This document shows, piece by piece, positions 8,749 to 17,525 of a DNA stretch of 64,000 bases. Position numbers and translations under genes: made by a program. The stretch comes from DTU098 sp964498525 (GTDB lineage Bacteria; Bacillota; Desulfotomaculia; Desulfotomaculales; Pelotomaculaceae): contig CAZCGU010000009.1 of the NCBI GenBank assembly GCA_964498525.1, positions 89,674 to 153,673 on the forward strand. Direction: 5' to 3'. How positions within the stretch are numbered: the stretch's first letter is position 1; each line of letters begins with the position of its first letter. The notes beneath the pieces are model-generated. The model ran no database searches. It was not told the origin of the DNA and saw nothing but the letters and a program-made list of their open reading frames with translations.

Positions 8749-9909
8749 TCAGGGGGACAATGTACCTGTCCCCCTGTCCCATGTCCCCCTGTCCCAAGTA
8801 AGGTACTCTTCAAATTTTGCCAGGCATACAGCGAAATTTTTTCTGCCAAATCCCATACGGAAGTATTGTCCCTGGTAAGAGTAAATATTTGCCGGTAAAA
8901 GCAAGACGCCTTTTGCTCTAACCAGGGCGTCACAAAACTCTTCTATGGGCGCTGTGATATTCACCTTAATGAATGCGACAGGGCCGGCCATTGGTTTGTT
9001 GAATAAAAACAAGTCCGGGTACTTATTGAAAAATGATTCAGCAATCTTCAAGTTATCCTCAATAATCTTGATATTCCTGTCCAATATTTCATTGCCATGC
9101 TTTAAAGCGATGATGGACAGGAACTCCGATGGGCCGCTGCTGCAGATGCTTGTGTAATGCTTCATTTTAATCAACTTATCTATAAGGTCCATATCCCGGG
9201 TTGCCAGCCACCCAATTCTCAGACCTGCTAATCCATAGGCTTTGGACATAACACCGAGGGAGACGCCTTTTTCATAGTGATCGGCAAACCAGGGCCGCCT
9301 GACGCCGTCAAGCTCCAGGCCCTTGTAGACTTCATCGCAGAACACATAAAGGTCATGTTTTTTTGCTATTTCCGCAATGGCTTCAATTTCTTCTTTTTTC
9401 AATGTGCAGCCGGTAGGGTTATTGGGGCTGTTCAGGACAATTAGTTTAGTATTGGGTTGAATCAGCGGTTCCAGCTTATTAATATCGAATACCCAACCAG
9501 TCTCCGATTGTTCAATATTCCACTTTGATACTTTACACCCAATGGCATTGGCAACCTCAAATAGTGACTGGTAAATTGGAAATTGGCTGATTACATGGTC
9601 TTCCTTATCTAATAAAACATTTATAAAGTTAAATATTGGTTCTTGGGCGCCGGCATGGACGATAATGTTTTTTGGCTTCATTGTGGTATACAGTTCTGAA
9701 ATGACCTTCCTGAGCTCTGGATTCCCAGGCACTTCAGTATATCCTAGCCGGCTGTTCAAAAATTGCTTTTCCGCCCCTTTTTCATAATTAAGCAACTCTT
9801 TTATCGACATTGATTCGCAATCGGACTGAGACAATAAATATGGTGCAGTGAATTCGTATTTGTCGAAAAAAACTTCTAATTTAAAATCCGTTATTTTCAT
9901 AATAAACAC
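8749..9909 (-). CDS. PLP-dependent aminotransferase, class I/II
   Basis: The 386-residue protein is a fold-type I aminotransferase. It shows GYTEVPGNPELR near residue 56, the SPNNPTG motif at 161-167, CDEVYKGLEL near 191, and the PLP lysine in SKAYGLAGLRIGW (Lys223). It probably handles an amino acid; the substrate cannot be told from sequence. An ATG at 9909 or the third methionine codon at 9900 may be the start. The last dozen residues (WDRGTWDRGTGTLSP) are low-complexity and are encoded entirely by the GGGGACA repeat, so the gene has read through into the repeat. It is flanked by broken genes, which makes it one of few metabolic genes in the island. Confidence 0.9.
   Translation of the reverse strand: MFIMKITDFKLEVFFDKYEFTAPYLLSQSDCESMSIKELLNYEKGAEKQFLNSRLGYTEVPGNPELRKVISELYTTMKPKNIIVHAGAQEPIFNFINVLLDKEDHVISQFPIYQSLFEVANAIGCKVSKWNIEQSETGWVFDINKLEPLIQPNTKLIVLNSPNNPTGCTLKKEEIEAIAEIAKKHDLYVFCDEVYKGLELDGVRRPWFADHYEKGVSLGVMSKAYGLAGLRIGWLATRDMDLIDKLIKMKHYTSICSSGPSEFLSIIALKHGNEILDRNIKIIEDNLKIAESFFNKYPDLFLFNKPMAGPVAFIKVNITAPIEEFCDALVRAKGVLLLPANIYSYQGQYFRMGFGRKNFAVCLAKFEEYLTWDRGTWDRGTGTLSP
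8750..8800. repeat. GGGGGACA/TGTCCCCC palindromic repeat (copy 2)
   Basis: A perfect inverted repeat of 10 bases (CAGGGGGACA at 8750-8759, TGTCCCCCTG at 8767-8776) is followed by two more direct TGTCCC units. It is related to the copy at 7617-7671. On the minus strand the direct units are read as codons at the end of the aminotransferase gene. Confidence 0.75.
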
Positions 9910-10067
9910 CTGTCCTTATAAATATTTAATTTTACTATGTATTATTTTATCCAGCCAATGTAGAATGAGATGATGATTATTATAACAAAAAAATGGCCTG
10001 CAAGTATGGTTTGGAAACAATATTGCAACAGTTTTACCGGATAGGGTTGAATAAGTTGCTCTAATAG

Positions 10068-11753
10068 GTTGATTGGGTTCGGAAAATGCCGTCCGCAGCC
10101 AACTATATTCAGCGGGCCGGGCGTGCCGGCTGCAGGACCGATTCCACTGCTTTTGTCCTTACCTTTGCCCAGAGGCGCTCCCATGACCTGGATCACTTCC
10201 GCGAGCCCTGGAGAATGGTGGACGGGAAGATCAGCGCTCCCTATTTTACAATAGAAAACAAGAAAATAGTACTACGCCACATTTATGCCACGGCCCTTGC
10301 TAGTTTTTGGCGGGAGTGTCCGGAATTGTTTGGCAAGGTTGACAATTTCTTTTTTTACGATGAGATAACGGGACCAGAACTATTTGAAAAATACCTCAGT
10401 AATAAACCGGCGCATTTAAAATCCTCTTTGTTGAGGATCGTGCCCGGATCCCTGCAAGAGGAACTCAACATTAACAATTGGGGGTGGGTGGCCGGTCTTT
10501 TTGGGGATAACGGGCTGGTGACCCAGGCCTGTTCAGAGATTGTAAGCGATGTTACCGGGTTGGAAGAACAAAAACAACAACATTTTGATATGAATAAAAA
10601 TGTGGACTACCTGACCAGGCTTATCAGGACACTAAAGGGCAAAGACCTAATCGGGTTTCTCTCCAGTCATAATATTATTCCAAAATACGGTTTTCCGGTA
10701 GATGTAGTTGAGCTAAAGCTATTTCACCACGGCGAGGATGCAAAAAAGTTGCAACTGGAGAGAGACCTGCGCATTGCCCTTTCAGAATATGCCCCGGGAA
10801 GCCAGGTGGTAGCCGGCGGAAAACTCTGGACAAGCCGCTACATCAGGCGGCTGCCAAACAAGGAGTGGGAAAGATACTATTATTCCATCTGCGATCAATG
10901 TCAGAGCTACCAAAGTGAGCGGGCGGAATTGGCTGTAAAAAGCACTGAGTGCAATGTATGCGGCAGCTCTCCAGGCAGAAACCAGGGTACATTTATCATC
11001 CCAAGTTATGGCTTTGTCGCCAGCCGGGAGAATCCCGGCAACCCCGGGGAGGAAAAGCCGGAAAAAACTTATTCCACCAGAGTGTACTTTTCCGGCAAAA
11101 CAGCGAGTGAGGATGAACATGTAAACCTTAGACTGGAGTCGGGTGTTGAACTAAAAATAACAACTGCATCTAGGGGCAGGCTGGCGGTAATCAACAATGC
11201 CGGGTATTATTGTTTCCTGGTTTGTCATAGTTGTGGCTTTGCAGTGCTGGGCAGTGAAAAAATCCCTAATTCCCATGAGAATCACCTGGGGAAAACTTGT
11301 GCCGGGAGGCTTAGAAACAGGTACTCACTGGGCCATGAATTTGAAACCGATATCCTAAAGCTGTATTTCTTCGGCTACCAAAACCGGGAAAAGGGCTTTT
11401 GGCACTCCCTTTTGTACGCCTTGCTGGAGGGGGCTAGTTCTGCTATGAAAATCGAAAGGCAGGATCTGGACGGCTGCCTTTACCCCATGCCGGGCAGTCC
11501 TTTGGGCACTCCCGCGCTGATCCTCTTTGATGATGTCCCGGGCGGCGCCGGTCACGTCCGTCGGTTGGCCAGGGAAGACGTTTTTAAAAAGGTGCTGCGG
11601 GCTTCTTTAAATCGTTTGCAGCGCTGTGAGTGCGGCGGGGCTGAGGGGAACGCCAGTTGTTACGGGTGCTTGCGTCACTACCGTAACCAGTTCTGCCATG
11701 ATGAGCTAAACCGGGGGGTGGTAATCAGGTTTCTATCAAATATGCTAGCCTAA
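10068..11753 (+). pseudogene. C-terminal part of a DUF1998 superfamily II helicase
   Basis: The open part starts in helicase motif VI (YIQRAGRAG), with stop codons just upstream, so the whole ATPase N-terminal half is missing. The remaining 555 residues end in a DUF1998 region: DVPGGAGHVRRL followed by a cysteine cluster, CECGGAEGNASCYGCLRHYRN. An internal Cys pair (CDQC, CNVC) near residue 270 may bind zinc. DUF1998 helicases occur in DISARM (DrmA/DrmB), Druantia (DruE), Dpd and MrfA-type proteins; I cannot decide between them. The fragment reads cleanly to its stop, so the loss was a 5' deletion, not general decay. Confidence 0.8.
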
Positions 11754-11773
11754 ACATTTTAAGAGATTTCTAG

Positions 11774-11904
11774 CATAAAAACCCTGGTGGACAACGATAT
11801 ACAGGTATTACCCGTATGTACCCAAAAAAGGACTTCAGGAAATTCATGGATAATTACTGGTTTTACTTTAAGTTAGACGGTGGCGTCCCCACCGGGTGGT
11901 GATA
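11774..11904 (+). repeat. mosaic repeat, copy 0 (3' tail of a broken frame plus leader)
   Basis: This segment matches 19608-19740 in order and wording. Both encode the end of the same protein (a segment like KKGLRKFLDNYKFYFKL), then a short tail ending in a PxG motif and stop codons. Copy 0 carries an extra A near 11792 that breaks the frame. After the tail the sequence runs into the leader of the gene at 11932, and the same leader recurs at 12992. It belongs to a repeat family with copies at 12683-13145 and 19284-19740. Confidence 0.6.
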
Positions 11905-11931
11905 AGATATGGGAATAAGGTGGGTTTTAGC

Positions 11932-12516
11932 GTGAAAAATAAAGTATTAAGAAGTATATTTCAAAGGGAAATGCTGCCGGATTTATTTTTACATCACCAG
12001 GATGTTTTTTTTGGGGCCTTTAACAAAGGGCCTGATGCCGTTAATGACCTGCTTATGGATATGTGGGCCTATATTTGCAATCAAGATGGCGACCATGTGA
12101 ATAATCACCCTTTAGATATCAAAATTGAATACTTAGTATTTGATGATTCTGACGATGATTTCACCGTACTGGCCATTATGGAACTGCCAAATATAAAGAA
12201 GTTAGGAAATCTGGCCATTTATTTTGCTGTTTTTTTTGGCGTCAAAAAAGAGCTGAGGCTATTTTTGGGGGAAACAGATTATCGTGCTTTAGGCAATAGA
12301 TATATCTTTGTAGTTGAGTTAAAGCGGCTAGGCGAAGGGTTCGTGAGACACAATCACTGTATGCTGCATAGGGGCAGCAACAATGAACCGTACTTTTTTG
12401 AAAAGCCCAAAAACCCCCGGAAACCCGATGTAATGTGCGGCATTGATCCGGAAGAGGAGCGGCCGGCATTTATTGATCATGTGGCCCAAATCTGTTTATT
12501 ACATCAGGATGGGTAA
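11932..12516 (+). CDS. hypothetical protein, repeat-family gene
   Basis: The product is about 194 residues, starting VKNKVLRSIFQREMLPDLF from a GTG at 11932. AAGGTGG lies 9 bases before it, which decides against the longer frame from 11896. I do not recognise a family. The protein is mixed alpha/beta with no membrane segment or signal peptide; it has acidic stretches (FDDSDDDF near residue 75). A degraded second copy of its start lies at 13035. Although the track from 11896 to 12516 is intact, its neighbours are broken, so activity is uncertain. Confidence 0.55.
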   Translation: MKNKVLRSIFQREMLPDLFLHHQDVFFGAFNKGPDAVNDLLMDMWAYICNQDGDHVNNHPLDIKIEYLVFDDSDDDFTVLAIMELPNIKKLGNLAIYFAVFFGVKKELRLFLGETDYRALGNRYIFVVELKRLGEGFVRHNHCMLHRGSNNEPYFFEKPKNPRKPDVMCGIDPEEERPAFIDHVAQICLLHQDG

Positions 12517-12731
12517 ATAGGTACGCCTGGTTATTCAGCTTTTATTCCGGCAAGTTTACCACCGGATCCGCCTTTAAACTTGACAGCGAATTGTTAAGGC
12601 TTCTTTCCGAAGCAAACAGGGAATTGGGCAGGCTGGACGGGGCAGCTGAAATATTACCCAATCCGGATCTTTTCGTTGCCATATATGTAAAATATTTTAT
12701 CCCCAGGACAAACCGTTGTCATGCCGGATAG
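12516..12731 (+). pseudogene. Fic N-terminal domain fragment
   Basis: Translated without a start codon, this stretch reads as a Fic_N domain: LDSELLRLLSEANRELGRLD, then GAAEILPNPDLFVAIYVK. In full proteins this is followed by a conserved EAVLSSxIEGT stretch and the Fic core, both absent here. The frame breaks exactly where the mosaic repeat (copy 1) begins, so the repeat or its rearrangement has replaced the rest of the gene. It is a different subfamily from the intact Fic protein at 6358-7398. Confidence 0.75.
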
Positions 12732-12990
12732 TTTATCATTTGAATGAAAAGTAAGGGGGGAGAAATATTGGCCAGGAAAAAAGATTCCATCAGTCAGGCC
12801 AGAGGTGTTATGTACAGTTTGGCTAAGTTTCTTGGCGATGTGAACGCTGTTAAAAAAGGTACGGTCGGAAAAAGGTTGGTAAGAAGAACAGCCGGCAAGG
12901 CGACGGGCAAGCTCCTCGGGAAACTTTTTAAGTAAATATTTAAATATCTTTGACTTTGCCGGGGTGCATAACTGGATGTATAATCCGTAT
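12683..12990 (+). repeat. mosaic repeat, copy 1 (leader plus small basic gene)
   Basis: From about 12683 the sequence matches 19284 onwards: a shared leader containing attttatcc and gttgtcatgccgg, a GGGGGGAG ribosome site, the 55-codon gene, and a short downstream stretch ending near gatgtataatcc. Identity is high in the leader as well as in the gene, which points to duplication of a unit rather than only of the coding part. Confidence 0.7.
12768..12935 (+). CDS. small basic protein, paralogue A
   Basis: The 55-residue product starts at a TTG (12768) placed 5 bases after GGGGGGAG. It is very basic, with GTVGKRLVRRTAGKATGKLL near the C-terminus and a helix-forming middle (LAKFLGDVNAV). Its paralogue at 19362 differs at about 10 of 54 positions, and half of these are lysine to arginine swaps, so the charge pattern is kept under selection. 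No known family comes to mind. A nucleic-acid- or membrane-binding peptide is possible, but that is inference from charge only. Confidence 0.7.
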   Translation: MARKKDSISQARGVMYSLAKFLGDVNAVKKGTVGKRLVRRTAGKATGKLLGKLFK

Positions 12991-12991
12991 G

Positions 12992-13145
12992 CGCCCCCAC
13001 CGGGTAGTGATAAAATATGGGAATAGGGTGGGTTTTAGCGTGAAAAAAAAGAATTAAGGAATATATTTCAAAGGGAAATGCTGCCGCATCTATTTTTACA
13101 TCAACAGAGTGTTTTTTTGAGGCCTTTAATAAAGGGCCTCAGAGG
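12992..13145 (+). pseudogene. degraded copy of the 11932 gene start
   Basis: The leader (accgggtagtgataaaatatg) and first 35 codons repeat 11886-12030 with small changes. An A-run after the GTG start shifts the frame and gives a stop after a few codons. The match ends near 13140. It is a broken duplicate, part of the mosaic repeat family. Confidence 0.7.
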
Positions 13146-13492
13146 TTGTAACACAACCTTAACCTTTGAACTCGGTGGAATACGTAACCTCTACATTGAA
13201 GCAACTCCTCTTGCCCCATACCCGCGACTGGATGTGAATCCCACCTGAAACGCCGGTGCAGTTAACGCCTCCGAACCAGAAAATAAATAAAAGGATTTTT
13301 ACGCAATTTGCCGAAATATTGGATAATGTGGGAATAACCACCCTAATGGGTGGTCAAAATTGTTTGCTGCGTGCAAGTATAAAAGTTTGAACGATTTATG
13401 CTTATCAAGTTGATTTTCACCCTTGAGGGAATAAGAGATTTGAAAGGGGATATATTACATGACGTTTCGCCTAACGGGATGGCGCTGCCTGG
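13146..13492. other. gene-poor stretch with a repeat
   Basis: No convincing gene is seen here. It contains the first copy of the 50-base element (13289-13338). The final 30 bases before 13493 are probably the frameshifted end of the missing N-terminal part of the SNF2 fragment, since another frame reads RCLVV just before the break. Confidence 0.5.
13289..13338. repeat. 50-base dispersed element, copy 1
   Basis: The element begins aaaaggatttttacgcaatt and ends in ggataatgtgggaataacc. Copies at 18113-18165 and 20907-20953 share about four fifths of their bases. All three are intergenic and in the same orientation. Confidence 0.75.
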
Positions 13493-14216
13493 TTGTCTTG
13501 TCCGGGCAGCCTGGCCGAACAGTGGCAGGATGAGATGTACCGCCGCTTCCAAATACCTTTTGAAATCATGACCAACGATAAACTGGAGCCTGCCCGCAGC
13601 GGCAACTGGTTTATGGAAAATAACACTGTCATCGCCCGCCTGGACAAGCTTTCCCGCAATGAAGAAGTGCAAGATAAACTGAAAGCTCCGGAATGCCGCT
13701 GGGACCTGATTATCTGTGATGAGGCCTACAAAATGTCAGCCACTTTCTTCGGCGGAGAGATTAGATACACCAAACGATACCGGCTCGGGCAGCCTCTCTC
13801 CACCCTCACCAGGCACTTTTTATTAATGACAGCCACGCCGCACAATGGCAAGGAAGAAGATTTTCAGCTGTTCCTGGCCCTGTTGGACGGGGATCGCTTC
13901 GAAGGGTGTTTTCGTGACGGGGTCCATGCTGTAGACGTTTCAGACCTGATGCGCCGCATGGTCAAGGAGAACCTGCTGAAATTTGACGGCGCCCCGCTCT
14001 TTCCGGAGCGCATCGCTTACACTGTTCCTTACCGGCTCTCCGCTGCCGAGGCCCGCCTGTACAAAGGAGTTACCAATTATGTGCGGGAGGAATTCAACCG
14101 GGCGGAGTCGTTACATAACGATAAGCGGGCAGGCACCATCGGTTTTGCCCTGACCATCCTGCAGCGCCATCTGGCGTCGTCACCCGAAGCTATCTATCAG
14201 TCCCTGCGCCGCCGCC
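13460..14216 (+). pseudogene. SNF2-type helicase fragment (DrmD-like)
   Basis: The readable frame from 13493 covers helicase motifs Ia to III and the linker: CPGSLAEQWQDEMYRRF, the DEAD-box-like DEAYKMSAT (usually DEAHKMSA), and LLMTATPHNGKEEDFQLFL. It ends at LASSPEAIYQSLRRR. This wording is typical of the large SNF2-family helicases found in DISARM (DrmD) and in gene clusters with DUF1156 methylases. The Walker A region is absent, and just before 13493 the frame is shifted (RCLVV in another frame). The sequence stops matching at about 14216, where a fragment of another gene begins on the opposite strand. Confidence 0.8.
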
Positions 14217-14374
14217 CTAGTAGAAAGCATAAAAGTAGAAGCCAGGGGCACATCCACACGGGCGAAAGCCGGGTTAGGGCTTTTTGCCGTGCGAGCCCAG
14301 ATCCAGGCAATTACAGTAAGCTTTTTCCCGATTAACGGCTTTAAGTCCGGCTTGGGGTTTTCCGGATTATTCAC
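14216..14374 (-). pseudogene. internal fragment of a DUF1156-type DNA methylase
   Basis: Read on the minus strand, 53 codons give KPDLKPLIGKKLTVIAWIWA, then RTAKSPNPAFARVDVPLAST, then FMLST. This is the internal signature of DUF1156/COG1743 adenine-specific DNA methylases (the AWLWARTVxxPNPA block). Only this piece is present; the fragment is joined tail to tail with the SNF2 fragment at about 14216. A GGAG 5 bases before the GTG at 14374 is probably chance. Confidence 0.7.
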
Positions 14375-14484
14375 CGTCTCCTAAACAGCAAAGCTCATGG
14401 TGTTAAAACTAGGGTTCACCCCCTTAAACATTGAAAAATTGTCCAGTAGAGTAACAAACTAAAATAATAGAAAGGGGCAGGGAA

Positions 14485-15594
14485 ATGAGTGCAACTAACG
14501 GGAATGCAGATATCTCATCAATGTTTGGATTAACAGAAAAACAAGCAAAAATTTTATTTTCAATTGAAAGACTGCTAGTACTGAATGACATTATATATAG
14601 TAAAGATAATAAAATGCTAAAACAAAAATGGCTAAGTGAATGGTCTGCTTCTGTAATTGATTGTCTTACTAAAGACCCCCAAAATCCAGTTAAATTTATG
14701 ACAAGGGGAGAAATATTATCTGCAATTGCTCTAGAGAATTCAACGGATATCAACAATACCTGGTATTATCTGATTATGTTTGAAGCAACATTATTTATTC
14801 CATATTATGTACTTAATAAAAACAAATATAATGATAAGGAATATGATAAGCTTAAGTATAAAGAACAGACTGATACAATCAAAGATATGGTACGCGCAAG
14901 TGCAATAATGGACGAGGTTTTTATTGATAGATTTAAAAAGACATATTCGGTAACTATTTCAAAGCTTAAAGGCACTAAAATTCCTCTGTATATTGTTTCT
15001 ACTTTAGCCATCGCAGCAATCGTTGCAGCAACCGCCGGAACTTTATCTGGGCCAATAGCAGTTGCACTATATGCTTCGCAATTTCCTGGGCTATCCGGGG
15101 CTGCACTTACAAGCGCTTGTTTAGCAATTGCAGGAGGTGGTGCAATTGCTGCTGGGGGTGCTGGTATGGCAGGCGGTGTGCTTACTATTGTTGGCGGTGG
15201 TGCTTTGATTGGCCTGGCAATTGGTGGAGCGGGAGTTGGTGCGGCAGCCAAATTTATTGCTACTTCTCCTTATTTTGCCTTGACGCAGGCTGCAAAGCTA
15301 GAAGTGGTTTTAAAGGAAATTATTCTTAATGCACAAAAGGATATCATGTGTGCACAGAAAGTTCTTGAAAATTATAAAAACCAAATAGCATACTTGCATA
15401 GTGAGCTCGCAAAAATCAAACTAGAGCATGGAGAAGATAAAAAAATTATCAAACATATGAAAGAATCCCTTGATTTAATGGAAAAATCATATAAAAATAT
15501 TATTGATTTATTGAAGAAATATGAAGTTGATGCCGAATTTAAAGATAGAGAAAATGGGGATGATGATGAGAAAAAACCCACCAACAGTAATTGA
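14485..15594 (+). CDS. glycine-rich membrane protein with C-terminal coiled coil; first gene of a two-gene module
   Basis: I do not recognise this 369-residue protein. Residues 1-160 are soluble and helical. Residues 167-186, 205-226 and 229-256 are hydrophobic; the last two are packed with glycine and alanine (AIAGGGAIAAGGAGMAGG), like glycine-zipper segments of pore-forming proteins. Residues 280-348 form a charged coiled coil, and the tail is acidic and lysine-rich. AAAGGGG precedes the ATG. Its last 41 bases overlap the next gene, which points to translational coupling. A+T content and codon use (AAA, AAT, ATA) differ clearly from the core genome, as expected after transfer. A membrane-acting effector is inference. 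Confidence 0.8.
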   Translation: MSATNGNADISSMFGLTEKQAKILFSIERLLVLNDIIYSKDNKMLKQKWLSEWSASVIDCLTKDPQNPVKFMTRGEILSAIALENSTDINNTWYYLIMFEATLFIPYYVLNKNKYNDKEYDKLKYKEQTDTIKDMVRASAIMDEVFIDRFKKTYSVTISKLKGTKIPLYIVSTLAIAAIVAATAGTLSGPIAVALYASQFPGLSGAALTSACLAIAGGGAIAAGGAGMAGGVLTIVGGGALIGLAIGGAGVGAAAKFIATSPYFALTQAAKLEVVLKEIILNAQKDIMCAQKVLENYKNQIAYLHSELAKIKLEHGEDKKIIKHMKESLDLMEKSYKNIIDLLKKYEVDAEFKDRENGDDDEKKPTNSN

Positions 15595-16798
15595 TTTTGG
15601 TAAAATAAATGATTCGGCAAAAGATGATATCAAAGTTCTTGAGAAAGAGATAATGCAAATCGAAAGTGATATGGAAGAAAAACGTCGAGAGATTAATAGT
15701 TTGTTGAAAATTATGATTAAAATTGCACAGCATATGGGAATACCGATTGAAGAAATACCTGCACTGAAAGAAGATCGTAAATTGCTGAATGTTCGAATTG
15801 ACGATTTGTTGTTGATGGATACTGAATTCAGCAATGGAAAATACTCAAAGTTCCCTAAGCTTAATACTCAAGACATCATCGTTTGCAGCTTAGCCGGAAT
15901 ACTTTCTACTCTCATCGATGTGATTTTCGTTGGAACACCAGAAGTAGTCAAAATTTATAAAGGCGGAGAAAATTTTGATGGAAGTATTCTTACCGAAGCA
16001 ATTAGAAAAATTGGCAATAATGATAATGGGAAATCATCTGAAATCTTTAAGTGGTTTTCGGATAAATGCAAGGTTCCTTACGATATTTCGCTTAAGAGCG
16101 ATATGCTCACACCGAATAACCATAGATTGAGAAGTCCTGCACATGACCCGTTCTTTGGTTTATTATTTGCGGTTGCGGATATTATTTTGGGTACTACCAC
16201 CTGTATAGACAATAATGGGAGTTTAGCTGTTATTGTAAATCCAAACAAGTCGCCAACCTCTGAAAAATGGTTAGCTGTTTTTTATTATCTGGGACATATA
16301 ATTTCTGATATGTGTACTTCAAGAGGGATTCCTATTCCAGGCTTTTTTGCCACACAATTTTACACAGCCAAAATATCTGATTCTTCAATAGCAGAAATAG
16401 CAGAAAGTATGTATAAAGATGGATACGACTTAAGACATATGGCGTCAATGAGCGTTCCTGTATTAGTAAAGGATGTGCTCATAAATGTTTATTTAAAATT
16501 AACCAGAGAAAATACGACTATAATAACGTCGCTATGCGATAGGGAAAAATACGATTTAGACTTCAAATTAAAAACCTGCAAAATGAAATTTATTGCTAAT
16601 TCTATAGCTACTATCGGCAATGCGGTTAAGTTTGCTGCACCCCCAAATTGCGGTAACCCGTGTGCTCTCAACATTGTTCAGTGGATGGCTTTTGTGCAAA
16701 ACAGTATAAACATGGTTGCGGCCTCAACCAGAGGTTTTACACCAGAAAAAGTTATGTACAATCGGCAAAGAATTAATAAAAGATGGGAAAAACTATAA
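15554..16798 (+). CDS. uncharacterised coiled-coil protein; second gene of the two-gene module
   Basis: The product is about 414 residues and not assigned to a family. Several in-frame ATGs (15554, 15560, 15563, 15566) could be the start; none has a strong Shine-Dalgarno, fitting re-initiation from the overlapping gene upstream. Residues 20-60 form a coiled coil. A central hydrophobic block includes RSPAHDPFFGLLFAVADIIL, followed by a histidine-containing stretch near LGHIISDMC. The C-terminal half is helical. It always reads in one frame without damage, in contrast to the decayed genes around it. The arrangement suggests a sensor or partner to the membrane protein at 14485, which is inference. 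Confidence 0.75.
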   Translation: MGMMMRKNPPTVIDFGKINDSAKDDIKVLEKEIMQIESDMEEKRREINSLLKIMIKIAQHMGIPIEEIPALKEDRKLLNVRIDDLLLMDTEFSNGKYSKFPKLNTQDIIVCSLAGILSTLIDVIFVGTPEVVKIYKGGENFDGSILTEAIRKIGNNDNGKSSEIFKWFSDKCKVPYDISLKSDMLTPNNHRLRSPAHDPFFGLLFAVADIILGTTTCIDNNGSLAVIVNPNKSPTSEKWLAVFYYLGHIISDMCTSRGIPIPGFFATQFYTAKISDSSIAEIAESMYKDGYDLRHMASMSVPVLVKDVLINVYLKLTRENTTIITSLCDREKYDLDFKLKTCKMKFIANSIATIGNAVKFAAPPNCGNPCALNIVQWMAFVQNSINMVAASTRGFTPEKVMYNRQRINKRWEKL

Positions 16799-16907
16799 TT
16801 TTACTAAACTGGTAGCCAATTAGGCTTTATGATGGGGGTATATACTATCGGAAAATTGAAATTTTGGACAATGCCGCTTCTAACTTAAAGACAGGAGAGC
16901 TGTTGGC

Positions 16908-17240
16908 ATGGCTGGAAAACAAATTGAAGTGAGTATAAAAAGGTATTTGGAAACCCTCAGGACCAAAAATATAAAAGTCAAAAAGTCGATACTTTATGGT
17001 TCTTACTTCATAATTCTTATGCTTTTGGAACCAATGTTCGGGACGATATTGACCTAGCCATAGTATCACCGGATTTCGGGCGTGACAGGTTTGGCGAGGC
17101 GCTGATGCTGAAAAATAACCAGGGACATCGACCTGGATGTTTCGCTGCAGCCATATTCTGTCGAGCATTACCGGCAGGCAAGAGGAGGATTCTTGTTTGA
17201 TATAATCATTAAAAAAGAGAAAACCGTTTTTGGAGAATAA
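16908..17240 (+). pseudogene. MNT-type nucleotidyltransferase, frameshifted
   Basis: The start is good (ATG at 16908 behind AGGAG), giving MAGKQIEVSIKRYLETLRTK and reaching the KSILYGSY active-site block. Small insertions or deletions then shift the frame; the other frames supply DDIDLAIVSPDFGRDRFGEA, then DIDLDVSLQPYSVEHYRQA. The reassembled protein is a small nucleotidyltransferase of the MntA/HEPN antitoxin kind, and it is clearly related to the one at 36150. No HEPN toxin partner is seen beside it. Confidence 0.75.
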
Positions 17241-17305
17241 TATTTGAGATCCCTCGCATGTACCGCTTTATATTTTGCCTTCCTCGACACGTGCATTTAT
17301 ACGTG

Positions 17306-17508
17306 TTACATTAATACCAAGCAGACAAAGGGTTGTTTTAATATTCTTTTAACTGTTTTTATGGGGATGTCCTTAACTGGGTGAGTTACCGTAACTTTCC
17401 CTTTTTTAGTTGGGTGTTTAAAATGATGATGATCTCAATCGTTTCAAAATAGTACCACCCGTCCTTTTTTATAATTTGTATGATCTCTCGTGATGAATAA
17501 CTTTTCAT
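17306..17508 (-). pseudogene. hicA: HicA toxin, single-base frameshift
   Basis: From the ATG at 17508 the product reads MKSYSSREIIQIIKKDGWYY, the start of HicA, an mRNA-cleaving toxin. One G appears to be missing in the codons for the TIGDHHHF motif; the frame then gives IIIILNTQ and stops. The correct alternative frame continues as DHHHFKHPTKKGKVTVTHPV, then KDIPIKTVKRILKQ, which is the rest of HicA including the catalytic histidine. It is divergent from hicB, which is unusual: the pair is normally one operon. A sequencing error is also possible. Confidence 0.8.
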
Positions 17509-17525
17509 TAACGGTGCGGGAATTA

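Noticed and set aside
14805..15251. Proline- and alanine-rich minus-strand frame
   Set aside because: Shadow of the glycine-rich membrane segment of the 14485 gene.
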